From Hyphomicrobium sp. (GTDB lineage: Bacteria; Pseudomonadota; Alphaproteobacteria; Rhizobiales; Hyphomicrobiaceae): DNA of 36,797 bases. The DNA lies in NCBI RefSeq assembly GCF_020852195.1, contig NZ_JADZBI010000081.1:1-36797 (forward strand), given 5' to 3'. Positions 33,294 through 36,797 of the stretch are shown piece by piece. How positions within the stretch are numbered: the stretch's first letter is position 1; every line of letters begins with the position of its first letter. The notes under the pieces are model-generated. The model did not search any database, was not told where the DNA came from, and saw only the letters and a program-made list of their open reading frames with translations. The position numbers and the translations under genes were made by a program.

Positions 33294-34772
33294 GTGTCAA
33301 CGTCCGTCATTGTTCTGGGCCTGCTCATCGCGGGCATCGTTGCGTTCTTCATCGGCTCATGGCGTGCGAGCGCCTCGACGAGGACAAGCAAAACAAGGCC
33401 GCATTCCAGGCCCGGCTATCACGGCGGGTACCTCGCGATTTGGACGGCTCTGCCTGCGCTGCTGGTAACGCTGGCGTGGGGTGGCGCGGAGTTTTCGATC
33501 GTGCGCGCCCTGGTCGGAGCCGATCTTCCCCAAAACGTGCGCGATCTCTCGGACGCAGAGCAGTCGCTCGTCACCAGCCGTATTTCGTCCGTGGCCCGGG
33601 GCCTTCCCCGGCTGTCGGCTGAGGAATTGAAACTTGTCGAGCGGGCGCGCTACGGTTTTGCGCCGCTCGCGGACGCGCAACGCGTCCTGCAGGAGCGCGG
33701 CGTCGTGCTCGGATCGGCGCCCGAACCCTACGTGATCACGGCTGCCTACGATCAGGCGCGATATACGAACATCAGCCGATGGCTCGCGACCGGATTGGCC
33801 GCTGCGCTGGCCGCGCTCGGCTTCGGTTACGCGTTCTCGCGTATCAACCCCAACCTCAGGGCGCGGAACGCCGTTGAGAGGGTCATCCTCGGCAGCTTCA
33901 TCGTGGCTTCGATGGTCGCCATTCTGACGACCGCCGGTATCGTCCTTTCCATGCTTTTCGAGGCCATCCATTTCTTCCGCTACGTGCCGCCGTTCGACTA
34001 TCTCTTCGGCACGGTATGGGATCCGCGCTTCTCGGCTGCGGGGCAGGCGGGTAGCGAAGGGCAGTTCGGTCTCGTGCCGCTGCTCTGGGGCACGCTCTTC
34101 ATCTCCGCGGTCGCGATGTTCGTCGCCGTGCCGGTGGGCTTGTTGAGCGCGATCTACATGTCGGAATACGCCAGCCGCACGGTGCGCACGGTCGCCAAGC
34201 CGTTGCTCGAGATCCTGGCGGGCATCCCGACCATCGTCTACGGCTTGTTCGCTCTCATCACGTTCGGTCCCTTCGTGCGGGATGCGGGCGGAACGATCGG
34301 CCTCGACATCTCGGCGACCAGCGTGCTTACGGCCGGCGTGGTGATGGGTGTGATGATCATTCCGTTCGTCTCGTCGCTCTCCGACGACATCATCAACGCG
34401 GTGCCGCAGTCGCTGCGCGACGGATCCTACGGCCTCGGCGCGACGCAGTCCGAGACCATCAAGCGGGTGGTGTTTCCCGCGGCCCTGCCGGGTATCGTTG
34501 GTGCCATCCTGCTGGCGGTGTCGCGCGCGATCGGCGAGACGATGATCGTCGTGCTCGCGGCAGGCATCGCCGCCAATCTGACGATCAATCCGTTCGAGCC
34601 CGTGACCACGATCACGGTCAAGATCGTGAGCCAGCTTACGGGTGATCTCGAGTTCAACTCGCCGCAAACGCTGGTTGCGTTCGCGCTGGGGTTAACGCTC
34701 TTCATCATCACGCTCGGCTTGAACATCTATGCGCTCTACGTCGTGCGCAAGTACCGGGAGCAGTACGAATAA
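33294..34772 (+). CDS. pstC: Phosphate ABC transporter permease PstC (long form)
   Basis: This is an inner-membrane permease of the Pst transporter, 492 residues, well above the roughly 300 of classical PstC. The C-terminal part (from about residue 190) is the usual permease, with VPVGLLSAIYMSEYAS, ILAGIPTIVYGLFAL and the coupling loop SYGLGATQSETIKRVVFPAALPG. In front are two extra hydrophobic segments (about 2-20 and 45-65) and a domain with LSDAEQSLVTSRISSVARGL, which corresponds to the DUF3708 region reported for proteobacterial PstC; its function is unknown. The GTG start at 33294 is weakly supported by GAAGGG. Its TAA overlaps the pstA ATG by one base, so translation is coupled. Confidence 0.93.
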   Translation: MSTSVIVLGLLIAGIVAFFIGSWRASASTRTSKTRPHSRPGYHGGYLAIWTALPALLVTLAWGGAEFSIVRALVGADLPQNVRDLSDAEQSLVTSRISSVARGLPRLSAEELKLVERARYGFAPLADAQRVLQERGVVLGSAPEPYVITAAYDQARYTNISRWLATGLAAALAALGFGYAFSRINPNLRARNAVERVILGSFIVASMVAILTTAGIVLSMLFEAIHFFRYVPPFDYLFGTVWDPRFSAAGQAGSEGQFGLVPLLWGTLFISAVAMFVAVPVGLLSAIYMSEYASRTVRTVAKPLLEILAGIPTIVYGLFALITFGPFVRDAGGTIGLDISATSVLTAGVVMGVMIIPFVSSLSDDIINAVPQSLRDGSYGLGATQSETIKRVVFPAALPGIVGAILLAVSRAIGETMIVVLAAGIAANLTINPFEPVTTITVKIVSQLTGDLEFNSPQTLVAFALGLTLFIITLGLNIYALYVVRKYREQYE

Positions 34773-36091
34773 TGGCTATTGATACGACTGCGCTCGGACC
34801 ATCCCGGCACGCGGAAAACTCCGCTTCCATCGTTCAGAAGGGCATCGCCCGGCGCTACGCCGCGGAGCGGCGGTTCAGGCTCTACGGCATGTTCGCGATC
34901 CTGTTCGGCATCGCGTTCCTGGTCTTCCTGTTCGGAAGCATCGTCTCGAACGGTTATACCGCCTTCGTGCAGACGTCGTTCAAGCTCGATGTGCCGCTCG
35001 ATTCCGAGGTGGTCGATCCCGCCGGCACGCGGGCCGTCTCGGATCTGCGGAACGCCGACTATACCTTGTTGGCCAGGAAGTCCTTGGCATCCCTGCTTGG
35101 CGCCGACACGTCAAGCCGGCCGCAGATGCGCGAGGTCGGCGCGCTGCTCTCGCGCGACGTGGACGTCGAGATCCGCAACGCGGTGCTCGCCGACCCGTCC
35201 CTGATCGGCAAGACACTCTCCCTTTGGGTGCTCGCAAGCGGGCGCGTGGATTCGCTCATGAAGGGCCAGCTCGACCGCGAGCTTCCCGCCGCGGTGCGCA
35301 AGGTTTCGGATCAACAGCTCGGCTGGCTCGACAAGGCCGAGGCGGCCGGCTTCCTTGCGAAGCGGTTCAACACGGGCCTGTTCACCGCTGGCGCCTCGAG
35401 CAACCCGGAGACAGCCGGCATCGGCGTGGCCATGGTCGGCTCGCTGTTCATGATGCTGATCGTGCTCATCCTGTCGGTGCCGCTTGGCGTGGCGGCGGCG
35501 ATCTATCTTGAGGAGTTCGCCACCAAGAACCTGCTCACGGACATCATTGAGGTCAACATCAACAACCTCGCGGCGGTGCCATCCATCGTGTTCGGTCTGC
35601 TGGGCCTCGCGATCTTCATCAACTTCGCCGGCCTGCCGCGGTCCGCGTCGCTGGTCGGCGGCCTCGTGCTGACGCTGATGACGCTGCCGACCATCATCAT
35701 CGCCACCCGCGCCGCGCTGAAGGCCGTGCCGCCTTCGATCCGCGAGGCGGCCTATGGCGTCGGCGCCTCGAAGATGCAGACGATCATGCATCACGTTCTG
35801 CCGCTGGCCATTCCCGGCATCCTCACCGGCACCATCGTGGGGCTCGCCCAGGCGCTCGGTGAGACCGCGCCGCTGCTCATGATCGGCATGGTGGCCTTCG
35901 TCGTCGAATATCCTACGACGCCGCTCGAGCCGGCGACCGCGCTACCAGTGCAGATCTACATGTGGGCCACGTCCGCCGAGCGCGGTTTCGTCGAGCGCAC
36001 GTCCGGCGCCGCATTGATCCTGGTTGCGGTGCTCATCTGCATGAACCTCATCGCCGTCATCCTCCGCCGCAAATTCGAGCGTCGCTGGTAG
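34772..36091 (+). CDS. pstA: Phosphate ABC transporter permease PstA (long form)
   Basis: This is the second permease of the Pst transporter, 439 residues. After a first membrane segment (about 38-60) comes a periplasmic stretch of some 150 residues ([39 protein letters not shown]), which fits the DUF3333 domain seen at the start of many proteobacterial PstA proteins. The permease proper begins near residue 215 ([20 protein letters not shown]) and has [19 protein letters not shown] and the coupling loop [20 protein letters not shown]. The matching extension in PstC suggests the two extra domains work together. The gene starts at the ATG sharing a base with the pstC stop, and pstB follows after 25 bases. 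Confidence 0.94.
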   Translation: MAIDTTALGPSRHAENSASIVQKGIARRYAAERRFRLYGMFAILFGIAFLVFLFGSIVSNGYTAFVQTSFKLDVPLDSEVVDPAGTRAVSDLRNADYTLLARKSLASLLGADTSSRPQMREVGALLSRDVDVEIRNAVLADPSLIGKTLSLWVLASGRVDSLMKGQLDRELPAAVRKVSDQQLGWLDKAEAAGFLAKRFNTGLFTAGASSNPETAGIGVAMVGSLFMMLIVLILSVPLGVAAAIYLEEFATKNLLTDIIEVNINNLAAVPSIVFGLLGLAIFINFAGLPRSASLVGGLVLTLMTLPTIIIATRAALKAVPPSIREAAYGVGASKMQTIMHHVLPLAIPGILTGTIVGLAQALGETAPLLMIGMVAFVVEYPTTPLEPATALPVQIYMWATSAERGFVERTSGAALILVAVLICMNLIAVILRRKFERRW

Positions 36092-36116
36092 ACTGTCATA
36101 TCTTCGGGAGTTAGAG

Positions 36117-36797
<681 letters not shown>

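Noticed and set aside
33357-34667. Open frame of 436 codons opposite pstC
   Set aside because: Composition is that of a shadow (Arg, His, Asp rich), and pstC on the + strand is a recognisable permease.
36093-36101. CTGTCATAT just before pstB, resembling half a PHO box
   Set aside because: Only the first nine positions match, there is no second half, and the 25-base gap in an operon leaves no room for a promoter.

Overview
The window is high-GC chromosomal DNA from an alphaproteobacterium, most likely of the order Hyphomicrobiales (Rhizobiales). The markers are a SAM-II riboswitch upstream of metZ, the order tlpA / argH / small lipoprotein / lysA / TIGR02302-type protein, a two-domain dCTP deaminase, leuS-lptE-holA, and Pst permeases with long amino-terminal domains. 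Most of it is core metabolism and cell-envelope biology. I see no phage, plasmid, CRISPR, rRNA or intact tRNA.

Layout. Positions 1-3676 (+) hold the end of leuS, then lptE, holA and a PfkB-family (adenosine-type) kinase. A lone (+) gene at 3879-4427 encodes an unrecognised protein with an AT-hook-like motif and a helix-turn-helix, and it ends in a clear terminator. Positions 4754-8010 (-) hold metZ-apaG-argE, led by a promoter, a SAM-II aptamer and a terminator-like hairpin. Position 8135 starts a (+) dCTP deaminase gene of conspicuously low GC. Next come a divergent ArsR regulator (-) and SDR oxidoreductase (+) at 9547-10820. The (-) operon dapD / two-TM membrane protein / dapE lies at 11039-13790, followed by a (+) coiled-coil tail-anchored protein. 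tlpA (-) and argH (+) diverge at about 15.4 kb, followed by an LptM-like lipoprotein, lysA and a large TIGR02302/DUF4175 protein. On (-) at 21.7-23.9 kb are an outer-membrane beta-barrel protein (possibly LpxQ-like) and an exported PHB-depolymerase-type esterase. A (-) operon at 24.1-31.7 kb encodes a thioester alpha-2-macroglobulin and PBP1C. The window ends inside pstSCAB (+), which has a probable PHO box.

Functional links. Four genes serve lysine/diaminopimelate synthesis (dapD, dapE, lysA) or arginine synthesis (argH), and argE adds a second arginine step. Envelope genes are equally prominent: lptE, an lptM-like gene, the possible lipid A enzyme, the macroglobulin/PBP1C pair and tlpA.

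Intergenic spaces are filled with palindromic repeats whose core is CCGGC-CTTC-GCCGG. They often occur as inverted pairs about 30-55 bases apart. One 29-base form occurs three times without change. There is also a 140-bp element with terminal inverted repeats, and a 126-bp imperfect inverted repeat that contains a run of 13 C.

I do not see a clear new multi-gene system. The best leads are the metZ leader, where the SAM-II aptamer is separated from the gene by a terminator-like hairpin and followed by an out-of-frame start codon; the AT-hook/HTH protein; the membrane protein translationally coupled to dapE; the low-GC deaminase; and the repeat architecture.
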